A stretch of 64,000 nucleotides of DNA from Cryomorpha sp963741985 (GCA_963741985.1 CAVUKD010000002.1:868001-932000); one strand, 5' to 3'. Counted from the first letter of the stretch, positions 34,017 to 43,621 are shown. Program-made: numbers and translations. The notes: generated by a model not told the origin, from the sequence alone.

Positions 34017-36734
34017 ATGAACTTTTTGTACGATAACATGATCTACTTCATTCCGGTCATGGGCATTATTGGCCTTATTGTAATGGCCATCAAATCTTCC
34101 TGGGTAAGCAAACAGGACTCCGGAGATTCCTCGATGTCTACTCTTGCCGCATATATCGCTGATGGCGCAATGGCTTTTCTGAAAGCAGAGTGGAAAGTAA
34201 TGGCTTATTTTGTGGTTATTGCCGGTCTGCTTTTGGCGTATTCAGGTACCACAGTCGAAAATTCAAGTCCGATAATTGCGATAGCATTTCTTATCGGCGC
34301 TTTTCTTTCAGCTTTTGCCGGATATCTCGGAATGCGCGCCGCTACCAAATCGAATGTACGTACCACACAAGCCGCCCGCACCAGTTTAGTGCAAGCTTTA
34401 AAGGTTTCCTTTACCGGAGGATCGGTAATGGGTTTGGGGGTTGCCGGTCTGGCCGTTCTCGGAATGGGATCGCTGTTTATTGTATTCTATAATTATTTTG
34501 TTCCGGCCGGTGCCTTAATGACCGGCCATGAAATGAAAACAGCTATCGAAGTTCTCGCTGGTTTTTCATTGGGTGCTGAGTCTATCGCTCTTTTTGCCCG
34601 CGTAGGTGGTGGTATTTACACCAAAGCTGCCGATGTTGGTGCCGACCTTGTGGGAAAAGTTGAAGCTGGAATTCCTGAAGACGACCCGCGAAATCCGGCA
34701 ACAATTGCCGACAACGTTGGAGACAACGTAGGAGACGTAGCTGGTATGGGTGCCGATCTTTTCGGATCTTATGTTGCGACGATTCTCGCCACAATGGTGC
34801 TTGGGCAAGAAATTTCTTCAGCCGATAAATTTGGCGGAATGGCTCCTATACTCCTGCCGATGGTTATCGCCGGTCTTGGAATCATTTTCTCTATTGTTTC
34901 TATGGGTCTGGTGCGCATCGCGAGCGAAAACAGCTCAGTGCAAGCCGCTTTAAACAAAGGAAACTGGACATCGATTATTCTTGTAGTAATAGCGTCTTAT
35001 CCGCTTACCATGTGGATGCTTCCCGAGTCGCTCAGTATTCGCGGATATGCTTTTTCGAATCTGGATGTGTTTTATGCCATTCTTGTCGGCTCTTTGGTAG
35101 GATTCGGGATGAGTTGGATTACTGAGTTCTATACTTCTATGGGCAAGCGTCCGGTAAATAGTATAATCCGTCAATCTTCTACGGGTCACGCTACGAATAT
35201 CATTGGTGGTTTGGCAATGGGAATGCAATCTACGGTTATTCCTATTTTGATTCTCGCTGCAGGAATAATTTTTTCTTACTCATTTGCAGGTCTATACGGT
35301 GTAGCTATTGCCGCAGCCGGAATGATGGCCACAACGGCTATGCAACTTGCGATTGATGCTTTCGGCCCGATTGCCGACAATGCCGGTGGAATTGCCGAGA
35401 TGAGCGGATTACCCGATGAAGTTCGTGGACGCACTGACAACCTCGATGCCGTAGGAAACACCACGGCCGCTACCGGAAAAGGATTTGCAATCGCTTCGGC
35501 GGCACTTACTGCTTTGGCTTTGTTCGCAGCCTTCGTTGGTATTGCCGGTATCGATTCAATTGATATTTATAAAGCTCCTGTTTTAGCAATGCTTTTCGTC
35601 GGTGCCATGATTCCATTTATTTTCTCATCCCTTGCTATCGCAGCGGTAGGCCGTGCGGCTATGGCTATGGTGCAGGAAGTGCGCCGTCAGTTCAAAGAAA
35701 TTCCCGGAATTATGGAGGGAACCGCTACACCTGAATACGAAAAATGTGTTGCGATCTCAACCAAAGCTTCTATCCGCGAAATGGTTCTTCCGGGGGCTAT
35801 TGCACTTCTGGCTCCGGTTCTCGTGGGATTTGGTTTTCTGGATGTTTTTGCCGAAACCTCTTCTGCCGAAATGCTCGGTGGACTCCTTGCCGGAATTACC
35901 GTATCAGGTGTTTTGATGGGTATTTTCCAAAACAATGCCGGGGGTGCATGGGACAATGCCAAAAAATCTTTTGAAGCTGGTACAGAGATAGATGGTAAAA
36001 TGGAGTACAAAGGTTCAGAAGCCCATAAAGCATCTATAACCGGCGATACCGTTGGAGATCCTTTCAAAGATACTTCCGGGCCTTCGATGAATATCTTGAT
36101 CAAACTTACTTCGATTGTGGCCTTGATTATCGCTCCACATATTGCAGTTGACTCCGCTAGTACCAGCGACACACCTGTAGAAAATAGTTTCGAAAATCCG
36201 CAACACACTTCATACAGCGGCATTTTTGAAGTGAATACTACGGATAATGCATCTTTCACCTGGGTTGCAAAAAAAGTCGGTGCTCAGCACAACGGAAGCC
36301 TCGATGGAATCGGAAAAGTTCAAATGGAAAACAACGTCGTAAAAGGTGCCAAATTTGACATTGACATGCGTTCCATCAAAGTACTTGACATCAAAGATTC
36401 TGAAAGCAATCAAAAATTAACTTCGCATCTTAAAAGTGAAGATTTTTTTGCGTCGGATGAATTCCCAAGCAGTTATTTGATCATTAATAATTCTTCGGAA
36501 GCCGATGGAGATCAATACAATTTCACTGGCGACCTGACTATCAAGGGTATTACGCATCCCGTAGATGGTGTTTATACTGTTGTAAACAGAGATGGAGGAA
36601 CCGTTGTAACCGGAGCGATTGACTTTGATCGCACCAATTACAATATCAAATTTCGCTCAGGAAAATTCTTTGACGACTTGGGAGATAAGCTGATTAATGA
36701 TAAGGTTTTGGTAGGATTTGAGTTTAAGGTATAG
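34017..36734 (+). CDS. hppA: Ion-translocating membrane pyrophosphatase fused to a C-terminal YceI domain
   Basis: 905 aa. Residues ~1-715 are a complete membrane pyrophosphatase with ~16 helices; it hydrolyses PPi to pump H+ or Na+. Substrate motifs: EDDPRNPATIADNVGDNVGD (with AGMGADLFGSYVAT after it), GPIADNAGGIAEMSGLP, and the distal GDTVGDPFKDTSGPSMNI. GNTTAATGKG has Ala where K+-independent enzymes have Lys, so it is predicted K+-dependent. After the last helix and a ~20-residue linker, residues ~730-905 form a YceI-like lipocalin-fold domain (GIFEVNTTDNASFTWVAKK, HLKSEDFFASDEFPSSYLI, GDLTIKGITHPV), which should lie outside the cytoplasm and may bind an isoprenoid or other lipid. The fusion is one uninterrupted frame. 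Confidence 0.92.
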   Translation: MNFLYDNMIYFIPVMGIIGLIVMAIKSSWVSKQDSGDSSMSTLAAYIADGAMAFLKAEWKVMAYFVVIAGLLLAYSGTTVENSSPIIAIAFLIGAFLSAFAGYLGMRAATKSNVRTTQAARTSLVQALKVSFTGGSVMGLGVAGLAVLGMGSLFIVFYNYFVPAGALMTGHEMKTAIEVLAGFSLGAESIALFARVGGGIYTKAADVGADLVGKVEAGIPEDDPRNPATIADNVGDNVGDVAGMGADLFGSYVATILATMVLGQEISSADKFGGMAPILLPMVIAGLGIIFSIVSMGLVRIASENSSVQAALNKGNWTSIILVVIASYPLTMWMLPESLSIRGYAFSNLDVFYAILVGSLVGFGMSWITEFYTSMGKRPVNSIIRQSSTGHATNIIGGLAMGMQSTVIPILILAAGIIFSYSFAGLYGVAIAAAGMMATTAMQLAIDAFGPIADNAGGIAEMSGLPDEVRGRTDNLDAVGNTTAATGKGFAIASAALTALALFAAFVGIAGIDSIDIYKAPVLAMLFVGAMIPFIFSSLAIAAVGRAAMAMVQEVRRQFKEIPGIMEGTATPEYEKCVAISTKASIREMVLPGAIALLAPVLVGFGFLDVFAETSSAEMLGGLLAGITVSGVLMGIFQNNAGGAWDNAKKSFEAGTEIDGKMEYKGSEAHKASITGDTVGDPFKDTSGPSMNILIKLTSIVALIIAPHIAVDSASTSDTPVENSFENPQHTSYSGIFEVNTTDNASFTWVAKKVGAQHNGSLDGIGKVQMENNVVKGAKFDIDMRSIKVLDIKDSESNQKLTSHLKSEDFFASDEFPSSYLIINNSSEADGDQYNFTGDLTIKGITHPVDGVYTVVNRDGGTVVTGAIDFDRTNYNIKFRSGKFFDDLGDKLINDKVLVGFEFKV

Positions 36735-36764
36735 CCTTTCGGCAAAAAACCAAATAGAAATTAG

Positions 36765-36794
36765 AACGGCTTGCTTTGGCAGGCCGTTTTTTTT
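36765..36794 (+). terminator. Terminator of the pyrophosphatase gene
   Basis: Stem AACGGCTTGC / GCAGGCCGTT with a 4-nt loop, then eight T residues. Confidence 0.85.
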
Positions 36795-36848
36795 GTGGGT
36801 TTTTTTTTGAAATGCAAATTTGACGTATGCTCCACTAATTTTTTCACG

Positions 36849-36908
36849 ATGTAGAAATCATTCGTGCATTACCTTCGGTGAGATCGCTGCGCTAAGTGCG
36901 TGGCAAAA
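36849..36908 (+). repeat. Direct repeat, copy 1
   Basis: Contains ATGTAGAAATCATTCGTGCA, CGGTGAGATCGCTGCGCTA and GTGCGTGGCAAAAAAAA. A close copy lies at 37346-37430. No gene is associated. Confidence 0.7.
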
Positions 36909-36952
36909 AAAACGTAATAACTTATTGAAAAAGCCGCGGAGTATTCCACAAG

Positions 36953-37225
36953 TTGTTGCTGTTTACATTTGAAAAGTATAACTTACACTGCAACTTTTCA
37001 TCATTTGCCATTGAACATGCATCCAATCATCAAATCCATAGCTGCCTCCCTTCTTTGGGCAATTATACCGTTTCAGCTATCGCTGAATACCCCACAAAAG
37101 GCTACCATCTCGACAATCCCACATTTCTCGATTCAACGGTGGCAGAATATGAGGGGTTTTTTACTTCCGAACAGCATTTCGAAAAGGAAAACTCAGACCG
37201 AAAGAAAAAAATGATTGAATACTAA
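36953..37225 (+). CDS. Doubtful small ORF or gene remnant between repeats
   Basis: 90 codons. The second half (AIAEYPTKGYHLDNPTFLDS, then EYEGFFTSEQHFEKEN) reads like protein, while a signal-peptide-like start (MHPIIKSIAASLLWAIIPFQ at 37018) sits in another frame. It could be a frameshifted remnant or chance. Flanked by the two copies of a direct repeat. No family recognised. Confidence 0.22.
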   Translation: MLLFTFEKYNLHCNFSSFAIEHASNHQIHSCLPSLGNYTVSAIAEYPTKGYHLDNPTFLDSTVAEYEGFFTSEQHFEKENSDRKKKMIEY

Positions 37226-37345
37226 GCGAGCCAAAATTCAATTGATGTGGTAGTGCTTGAAAGAGAGTTTCAATTTGGCACGCCACATATAAAATGTTCG
37301 ACGAAATTATAGTTCTTAAATACCTAACTGGCAGATTTTCTTGAA

Positions 37346-37430
37346 ATGCAGAAATCATTCGTGCATTATCTCCGGTGAGATCGCTTTGCTACTTAAGCAC
37401 TCCTTCCAGTCGTAAGTACGTGGCAAAAAA
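37346..37430 (+). repeat. Direct repeat, copy 2
   Basis: Matches copy 1 over the first ~46 nt with few differences, then has ~25 extra bases (containing ACTCCTTCCAGTCG) before rejoining at AGTACGTGGCAAAAAAAA. Confidence 0.7.
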
Positions 37431-37455
37431 AATAATGGCAAAAGAATAAGTGATT

Positions 37456-38094
37456 TTACTCAAACAATCCATGAATCTCTCCATCAATCCCGCTAATAAT
37501 CTTACCTAAATCTTCCTGATTTTCATGAAATGCATTGTTATCGACGTCAATAATCAACAACTTTCCTTTGTCGTACGTCGAAATCCAGGCTTCGTAACGC
37601 TCGTTGAGGCGCTTTAGATAATCAAGGCGAATGGCATCCTCATATTCGCGTCCACGCTTCTGAATATTAGCTACCAAAGCCGGAACTGTGGCGCGGAGAT
37701 AAATAAGCAAGTCGGGCGCTTCGATAAATTTATCCATTGAGTTGAAAAGCGAAAAATAGTTTTCAAAATCGCGGGTTGTCATCAAGCCCATGCTGTGCAA
37801 GTTGGGTGCAAAAATATACGCATCTTCGTATATGGTGCGATCCTGAATTACATCTTTTCCGTTTTCGCGAATATCGAGTATCTGATTGAAGCGGCTATTG
37901 AGAAAATAGATCTGCAAATTGAACGACCAGCGCTGCATGTCGTTGTAAAATTCCATGAGGTATGGATTCTCTTCAACGTCTTCAAAATGGCATTGCCACT
38001 TGTAGTGTTTACCTAATAATCCTGTGAGTGTGGTCTTCCCGGATCCAATATTTCCGGCTACGGCTATGTGCATAATCTCTTTTCTATTGGCCAA
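37456..38094 (-). CDS. Deoxynucleoside kinase
   Basis: 212 aa (205 if it starts at the internal Met, 38073). P-loop GNIGSGKTT, the substrate-site Glu in EDVEENPYL, the DRTIYED (DRS-like) motif, and the LID region Arg residues in IQKRGREYEDAI are typical of bacterial deoxyadenosine/deoxyguanosine kinases. It phosphorylates salvaged deoxynucleosides. A second, more distant kinase of this fold is encoded at 44121-44762. Confidence 0.9.
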   Translation of the reverse strand: MANRKEIMHIAVAGNIGSGKTTLTGLLGKHYKWQCHFEDVEENPYLMEFYNDMQRWSFNLQIYFLNSRFNQILDIRENGKDVIQDRTIYEDAYIFAPNLHSMGLMTTRDFENYFSLFNSMDKFIEAPDLLIYLRATVPALVANIQKRGREYEDAIRLDYLKRLNERYEAWISTYDKGKLLIIDVDNNAFHENQEDLGKIISGIDGEIHGLFE

Positions 38095-38126
38095 AAATAC
38101 AAATATTGAACTATCCCGCGCAGTGT

Positions 38127-38918
38127 TTACGGATTTGACTTTTCAAATACTACAATCTTTTTGTCCAAAACTACGAAAAGACGGTTCTTTTGGAGGAAAG
38201 CCCACATGCAATCTGTCGGTAATTCAACCTCTTCAAATTGGGATAACAAAGGTTTGTAACGGGTGAGTTTCCCTTTTGAAAAATAGACAATTTCATTTTC
38301 AAATACCTGAAAATCTTCTATTTCTATTATCGGAATGGTTTTAATATAGGTTCCGTAGATATCAAAGACCAGAAGACCAGTTTCCGGGTTATTCAGATAT
38401 ACTTTATTGGCATATTCCACAATTCCGGTAGGATTCATTTCCACACCTAATATTTGTGAAAGATTTCCGGTAGAAGTAATCGTTTTAAAATTTTCATCCG
38501 TTCGATTGAGTGAAAAACGCATGGAATCAAAGATCCAAAAATGGTTTTGAACCGATGAACAAGCCAGAATCCCCAATCCGATACCGTGATCGAGGAGGTT
38601 AATGCTACCCCGATTATTGCTCAGCGTATTGTCCATAATTACGACGTAGTTCATTTCGGGGTAAAGTATAAGTGGGCGTAACGGATACGATACATCCATT
38701 GAACCAATAGTACCGAGTTGTTTATCGCTGTAGCGAAATTGGAGCTTGCCCTTATCGTCAAATTTCGCAACTTCTGATTGATATATCCGATAGACATTAA
38801 GCAGATTGTCCACTCTTATGAAATCAACATCTCCGTCGATGCTGTATTTTTGCGTCCATTGGGCAGAAGCAGCGACAGAAACGAAAATGAATAATAGGAA
38901 TGGCGTGAAATATCTCAT
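38127..38918 (-). CDS. Hypothetical secreted beta-propeller-like protein
   Basis: 263 aa with signal peptide (FTPFLLFIFVSVAASAQ). The mature part has repeated short strand units (VDFIRVDNLLNVYRI; GIVEYANKVYLNNPETGLLV; IYGTYIKTIPII) that suggest a propeller or lipoprotein-like fold. Its start overlaps the stop of the GH3 gene by four bases (ATGA), so the two are cotranslated. Function unknown. Confidence 0.75.
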   Translation of the reverse strand: MRYFTPFLLFIFVSVAASAQWTQKYSIDGDVDFIRVDNLLNVYRIYQSEVAKFDDKGKLQFRYSDKQLGTIGSMDVSYPLRPLILYPEMNYVVIMDNTLSNNRGSINLLDHGIGLGILACSSVQNHFWIFDSMRFSLNRTDENFKTITSTGNLSQILGVEMNPTGIVEYANKVYLNNPETGLLVFDIYGTYIKTIPIIEIEDFQVFENEIVYFSKGKLTRYKPLLSQFEEVELPTDCMWAFLQKNRLFVVLDKKIVVFEKSNP

Positions 38919-40438
38919 ACAGGCTTTAGGTCAGCAATATCTCTGTTAATTTCTTCAATCAGATTGCGGTTATTAGAAAGGCGAGGCACTTTATGCTGGC
39001 CGCCAAGTTTTCCTTTCTTTTTGAGCCAATTATAGAACGTACCCGTGGGTACGCTGCGTACAATCGGCATGGTGAGCGAAAGATCTGCGGTACGTTTGGC
39101 TTCGTAATCGCTGTTCAGTTTTTTCAATTCGGCATCCAAAATAGAAGTGAATTCTTCCAAGTTTTCAGGTTCGACTTCAAATTCTATAAGCCATTCGTGG
39201 GCACCACGGCTATTTTCGCCCATATAAACCGGGCCCGCTGTATAGTCGCGTACCGCGCAATGGCAGGCCTCAGTCGCTTTCATCATCGCGCGTTCTGCAT
39301 TATCGATAATTAGCTCTTCGCCAAAGGCATTAATAAAGTTTTTAGTACGTCCTGAAACTTGAATCCGAAAAGGAAAAGTCGTTGTGAAAACTACCGTATC
39401 GCCTAATCGGTAACGCCACAATCCGCCATTGGTGGAAATGACCATTTCGTAATTTTTGCCAAGTTCCACTTCATTTAGCGAAAGCGTACGCGGCTGATCT
39501 TCATGCGAATTTTCGACCGGAATAAATTCATAATAAATTCCATAATCAAGCATCAGAAGCATATCATGCGCACCAGTTCGATCCTGGATTCCAAAATAAC
39601 CCTCGCTGGCATTGTAGCTTTCGTAATAATGCATACCGCCGCCGGGTATCAACTTTTCAAACTGCCTTTGGTACGGCTCAAAATTCACCCCCCCGTGCAT
39701 ATAAAATTCCAGATTAGGCCAGACTTCCCGAATATTACTTTTTCCGGTTATTTCCAGAATTCGCTTTATCAATACAAGGGTCCAGGATGGAACCCCGGCA
39801 ATACTAGTAACGTTTTCATCTTTAACGCTCTCCGCCATTTTCTCAATCTTCGATTCCCACTCGTCCATCAAAGCAATTGTGCGATCGGGTATGCGTTTGA
39901 ATTCCACCCAAAAAGGCAAATTATTGATTATTATGGCCGAGAGATCGCCTGAATAAGAATCCTTTCGAAATTCATTGATCTGGCTGCTTCCGCCGAGTAC
40001 GAGCGACTTTCCACTATAGACTTTATTATACGGATTATTGTGATTGTAGAGAGCGAGCAAATCCTTTCCGGCTTTATAATGACAATCTTCGAGAGACTCG
40101 CGACTGACGGGAATAAATTTGCTCTTGTCGTTGGTCGTTCCTGAAGATTTTGCAAACCAGTTTATCGGTGTAGGCCAAAGCAGATTTTGCTCCCCTTGTT
40201 TAAGCCTGTTCACATAGGGTTTTATGTCTTCATAGGTTTGTAACGGTACGACTTTCTGAAATTCGGCGGGGGATTTAATTTTATCGTATTCGTATTTTTT
40301 TCCCCATTCGGTTGTTTTTCCCATAGAAATTAATTTTTCAAAAACTTCGTTTTGAACTTCTATAGGATATTTTTTAAAGAGGTCGATCTGATGAATCCTC
40401 TTTTTCATAAACCAGGAGAATACCGAGTTTAAAGCCAT
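38915..40438 (-). CDS. GH3 family acyl-adenylate-forming protein
   Basis: 507 aa GH3 (plant auxin-responsive) family protein of the ANL adenylating superfamily. ATP-binding motif KSSGTTNDKSKFIPVS (~93-108), SIAGVPSWTLVLIKRI, the Tyr-rich YYESYNASEGYFGIQD, and the hinge-like YRLGDTVVFT. Plant members conjugate acyl acids to amino acids; bacterial substrates are mostly unknown. Followed by the overlapping secreted protein gene. Confidence 0.9.
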   Translation of the reverse strand: MALNSVFSWFMKKRIHQIDLFKKYPIEVQNEVFEKLISMGKTTEWGKKYEYDKIKSPAEFQKVVPLQTYEDIKPYVNRLKQGEQNLLWPTPINWFAKSSGTTNDKSKFIPVSRESLEDCHYKAGKDLLALYNHNNPYNKVYSGKSLVLGGSSQINEFRKDSYSGDLSAIIINNLPFWVEFKRIPDRTIALMDEWESKIEKMAESVKDENVTSIAGVPSWTLVLIKRILEITGKSNIREVWPNLEFYMHGGVNFEPYQRQFEKLIPGGGMHYYESYNASEGYFGIQDRTGAHDMLLMLDYGIYYEFIPVENSHEDQPRTLSLNEVELGKNYEMVISTNGGLWRYRLGDTVVFTTTFPFRIQVSGRTKNFINAFGEELIIDNAERAMMKATEACHCAVRDYTAGPVYMGENSRGAHEWLIEFEVEPENLEEFTSILDAELKKLNSDYEAKRTADLSLTMPIVRSVPTGTFYNWLKKKGKLGGQHKVPRLSNNRNLIEEINRDIADLKPV

Positions 40439-40665
40439 AACTTTGCATATAATTTCAGAAATTACTGAAGGAGATTGTTAAAGACACAATTTATGGTGCT
40501 AACCAATTCTTTTTTCAGCTTTTTCGTTGCCAAAATACGCATTTAGCTCTGCTAAAATCTTTTTTTGGTGTCTTTAATCTGAAAAAAATTCTACATTAAC
40601 ATTTCCCGAAAGAGTGTTATTTATCCTCTAATATACCAAATACCCCGAATTAATTAGAATTCAAA

Positions 40666-41466
40666 ATGGAAAAAACTGGCATACTGCGCAAAATGATATC
40701 TGAAAAGGATACCCCAATAAAATATTGGTTAAACCTTGACAAAGAGCCAACGATGTGCATAAATGATTCAATTGGGAAAGAATTTCATTTGATTTGGACG
40801 GGCGAAATAAATTGTATCAATTGCGGAAAATCGATCCCAAAAACTTTTGGACAGGGTTTTTGTTACGACTGTTTTATGAATTCGGCGCAGGCTGCTCCGT
40901 GTATTATCCGCCCGGAACTTTGCGAGGCTCATCTCGGCAAGGGACGAGATGTGGAATGGGAAAACGATCATCATAATCAACCACATCTAATTTATTTGGC
41001 GCAGACCAGTGGAATAAAAGTCGGAGTAACACGTGACAAGCAAATTCCTACACGATGGATCGATCAAGGTGCCTGGCGCGCAGTAATTATCGCGAAAGTA
41101 CCGTATCGGCAGCTTGCCGGCGCTATTGAAATAGAGCTAAAACAATATTTATCAGACAGAACGGACTGGCGAAAAATGCTCACAGATATGCGCGATGAAG
41201 ATGAGTTAGCCGCGGTGAGGGATGAACTGGTTACTTTTTTGCCAAAGCATTATGAAGAATTTGGAGCCAACGAGGAAAAAGTACAGGAATTTATTTATCC
41301 GGTGAATGGGTATCCCGAAAAAGTAAAATCTATGAAACTTGAAGATAAAAAAGCGATTGTGGGTACGCTCACAGGCATTCGCGGTCAGTATTTATATTTT
41401 GATGGTGGAAATGTGATCAATTTACGAAAGTATAGCGGTTATAAAGTGCGGGTGGTTGGAGTTTGA
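40666..41466 (+). CDS. DUF2797 domain protein
   Basis: 266 aa. N-terminal zinc-finger-like CINCGKSIPKTFGQGFCYDC (~45-64), further Cys in APCIIRPELCEAHLG, then HNQPHLIYLAQTSGIKVGVT and PTRWIDQGAWRAVII, which resemble a GIY-YIG nuclease-like fold. Conserved family without an established function. Single gene. Confidence 0.85.
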   Translation: MEKTGILRKMISEKDTPIKYWLNLDKEPTMCINDSIGKEFHLIWTGEINCINCGKSIPKTFGQGFCYDCFMNSAQAAPCIIRPELCEAHLGKGRDVEWENDHHNQPHLIYLAQTSGIKVGVTRDKQIPTRWIDQGAWRAVIIAKVPYRQLAGAIEIELKQYLSDRTDWRKMLTDMRDEDELAAVRDELVTFLPKHYEEFGANEEKVQEFIYPVNGYPEKVKSMKLEDKKAIVGTLTGIRGQYLYFDGGNVINLRKYSGYKVRVVGV

Positions 41467-41661
41467 AATAACTTGATAATATCTTTTCATGACAAATGTC
41501 GGTCAAAAAGTGCTTTGGATTTTTGCAAGCTCCAGATTGGCGAGGTTTACGCCCTACCCAGCGGTCTCCGCACGGTCGTCGGGTGTGAGAACACTTTGGC
41601 TTAGTTTGAAAATGTGGCAGGTCTCTTCTGTAGCAAAACATACATAATATTGAAGCATCAA

Positions 41662-41690
41662 ATAAAAAACCCGCGCCAAGCGCGGGTTTT
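41662..41690 (-). terminator. Terminator of sppA
   Basis: Strong stem AAAACCCGCGC / GCGCGGGTTTT with a 3-nt loop and a T run on the minus strand. It can also stop rightward transcription. Confidence 0.88.
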
Positions 41691-41716
41691 AACTTTCCAA
41701 TACGATCTTTAAATTC

Positions 41717-43525
41717 TTATTCTACATCCAGATTGTAAGGCAAACGCATCTGAATACCTTTCATATTTTTAATTGCGCGTACTTTTTCAAACTGCTCGAG
41801 CAATTCCTGATCGTCTCCCAATTGATATTTAACAAATTGTGTGCTGACGCTTGCCCCAAGTTCTTCGAAAAACTTCTCGAATGGATCTTTGCGTTTTGGA
41901 AGTATTTTGCGACCATAATCGCTGATACCCGCCATACGTGCAGCCTCGGCAACTGCTGAGTCCAAACCTCCGAATTTATCAATTAAACCAATATTGATTG
42001 CGTCGGTGCCACTCCACACACGACCCTGACCAATAGAGTCAACTCTCTCAGAAGTCATGTTACGTCCGTCAGCAACACGACCCAAAAAGGTATGGTAAGT
42101 TTTATCAACATTATTCTGGAAGATAGCATGTTCGGCATCAGTCAGTGGTCGTGAAATGGTCCCCAAATCCGCGTGTTTTGCGGTTTTCACTCCATCGACT
42201 GTAATACCGAGTTTGTGATTTAAAAATCCTTTAATATTTGGAATAATTCCAAAAACACCTATCGAGCCTGTGATGGTATTTGGCATAGCAAAAATTTCGT
42301 CGGCAGCGCAACTGATATAATAGCCACCTGATGCAGCCACATCGCCCATTGAGACGATCAGTGGTTTGGCTTTTTTAGCCAATGACGTTTCGCGCCAAAT
42401 CACATCGCTTGCGAGTGCACTACCTCCCGGAGAATTGACACGCAGTACAATTGCTTTTACTGTGGTATCTTCCCTAGCTTCGCGAAGGGCTTTTGCGAAA
42501 GCTTCACTTCCGATTGTTTCTTCGGTTCCATCGCCGCTATTGATTGCGCCACTCGCATATATTATAGCGATTTTGGGTTTTTTGAAATCCAAATCAAACC
42601 GCGTAGACGGCTTGGATGCTTTGATATATTTTTTCAAAGTCACCATTTTCAAATCTTTGTCGGGATCGGTTTCCGTTTTTGCGCGAAGCACTTCCAATAA
42701 TTCATCGTAATACATTACTCCCGTGGCCAACCCATTATCAACCGCATCCTGAGCACGCTGAATCTGGTATTCATCAGCCATTGTTTGAAGCTTATCTTCA
42801 GGAATATTTCGCGCTTGAGAAATTCCAGATTTGATATTCGACCAAATAGCACCGAGCCAGGTTGCAGTTTGCACGCGATTAGCCTGACTCATTTCATCCA
42901 TAATAAAAGGCTCGACAGCGCTTTTGAACTTATTATTGCTTCCGCGAATCACCTGAGGTTCGATTTCGAGGCGATCAAGGGTTCCTTTAAAGAAAGTAAT
43001 CCCCACATTGAGCCCTTTAAAATCAACAATGCCCTCGGGATACACAAAAATTTCGTCGGCAACTGAAGCCAGATAATACGCTTTTTGAGAATACGCTTCC
43101 GAATAGCTGACTATCCATTTTCCTGACGTTTTGAAATCAATCAAAGCATTTCGGATTTCATCTACAGTCGCCATCCCGGCACCTAAATTACTCAAATCGA
43201 GAAATATACCCGGCACGCGGCTATCGTCCTTTGCCTCTTCAATATTCTTTAAAATTTGATTTAGTCCCAGCGGAGAAGCCTGGCTGAACATACCAAAATC
43301 GAAATTGTACTGATCTTCCGGCCCTCGATCTACAATGGGCTGATCAAACTTGATATGCAAAATTGTATTATCCGAAACGGAAGTTTGTTTCTTAGACTGA
43401 TCGAATTGGCTGAAAGCCGCAGAAATAGCACCGCCAACAACGATAATAAGTATAAAGAAGAACAAAAACATGGAAATAATAGTTCCTGCTATACTCGCTA
43501 ACATAAATTTGAAAAACTGCTTCAT
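41717..43525 (-). CDS. sppA: Signal peptide peptidase SppA, long (67K) type
   Basis: 602 aa membrane-anchored serine/lysine protease that degrades signal peptide remnants. N-terminal helix (~8-35), then two tandem ClpP-like domains. The catalytic Lys lies in NNKFKSAVEPF of the first domain and the Ser in GDVAASGGYYIS of the second, as in the tetrameric E. coli-type enzyme. Own promoter and terminator; divergent from folK. Confidence 0.95.
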   Translation of the reverse strand: MKQFFKFMLASIAGTIISMFLFFFILIIVVGGAISAAFSQFDQSKKQTSVSDNTILHIKFDQPIVDRGPEDQYNFDFGMFSQASPLGLNQILKNIEEAKDDSRVPGIFLDLSNLGAGMATVDEIRNALIDFKTSGKWIVSYSEAYSQKAYYLASVADEIFVYPEGIVDFKGLNVGITFFKGTLDRLEIEPQVIRGSNNKFKSAVEPFIMDEMSQANRVQTATWLGAIWSNIKSGISQARNIPEDKLQTMADEYQIQRAQDAVDNGLATGVMYYDELLEVLRAKTETDPDKDLKMVTLKKYIKASKPSTRFDLDFKKPKIAIIYASGAINSGDGTEETIGSEAFAKALREAREDTTVKAIVLRVNSPGGSALASDVIWRETSLAKKAKPLIVSMGDVAASGGYYISCAADEIFAMPNTITGSIGVFGIIPNIKGFLNHKLGITVDGVKTAKHADLGTISRPLTDAEHAIFQNNVDKTYHTFLGRVADGRNMTSERVDSIGQGRVWSGTDAINIGLIDKFGGLDSAVAEAARMAGISDYGRKILPKRKDPFEKFFEELGASVSTQFVKYQLGDDQELLEQFEKVRAIKNMKGIQMRLPYNLDVE

Positions 43526-43545
43526 TATATCTTTTAATTTTGTGG

Positions 43546-43553
43546 CAAATTTA
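43546..43553 (-). promoter_or_regulatory. Probable -7 element of sppA promoter
   Basis: Minus-strand TAAATTTG matches TAnnTTTG, 21 nt upstream of the sppA ATG. Confidence 0.5.
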
Positions 43554-43621
43554 CACCATTCATTGAATTTATTTTAATCTTTTCCATTAGTGGTTTCAAA
43601 ACAGTTTAGCCGGAAAATAGC

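Noticed and set aside
35687..36259. 190-codon frame opposite the pyrophosphatase gene
   Set aside because: Antisense shadow of a strongly conserved gene.
41417..41641. 74-codon minus-strand frame with Cys/Arg-rich text
   Set aside because: Overlaps the end of the DUF2797 gene and has no support.
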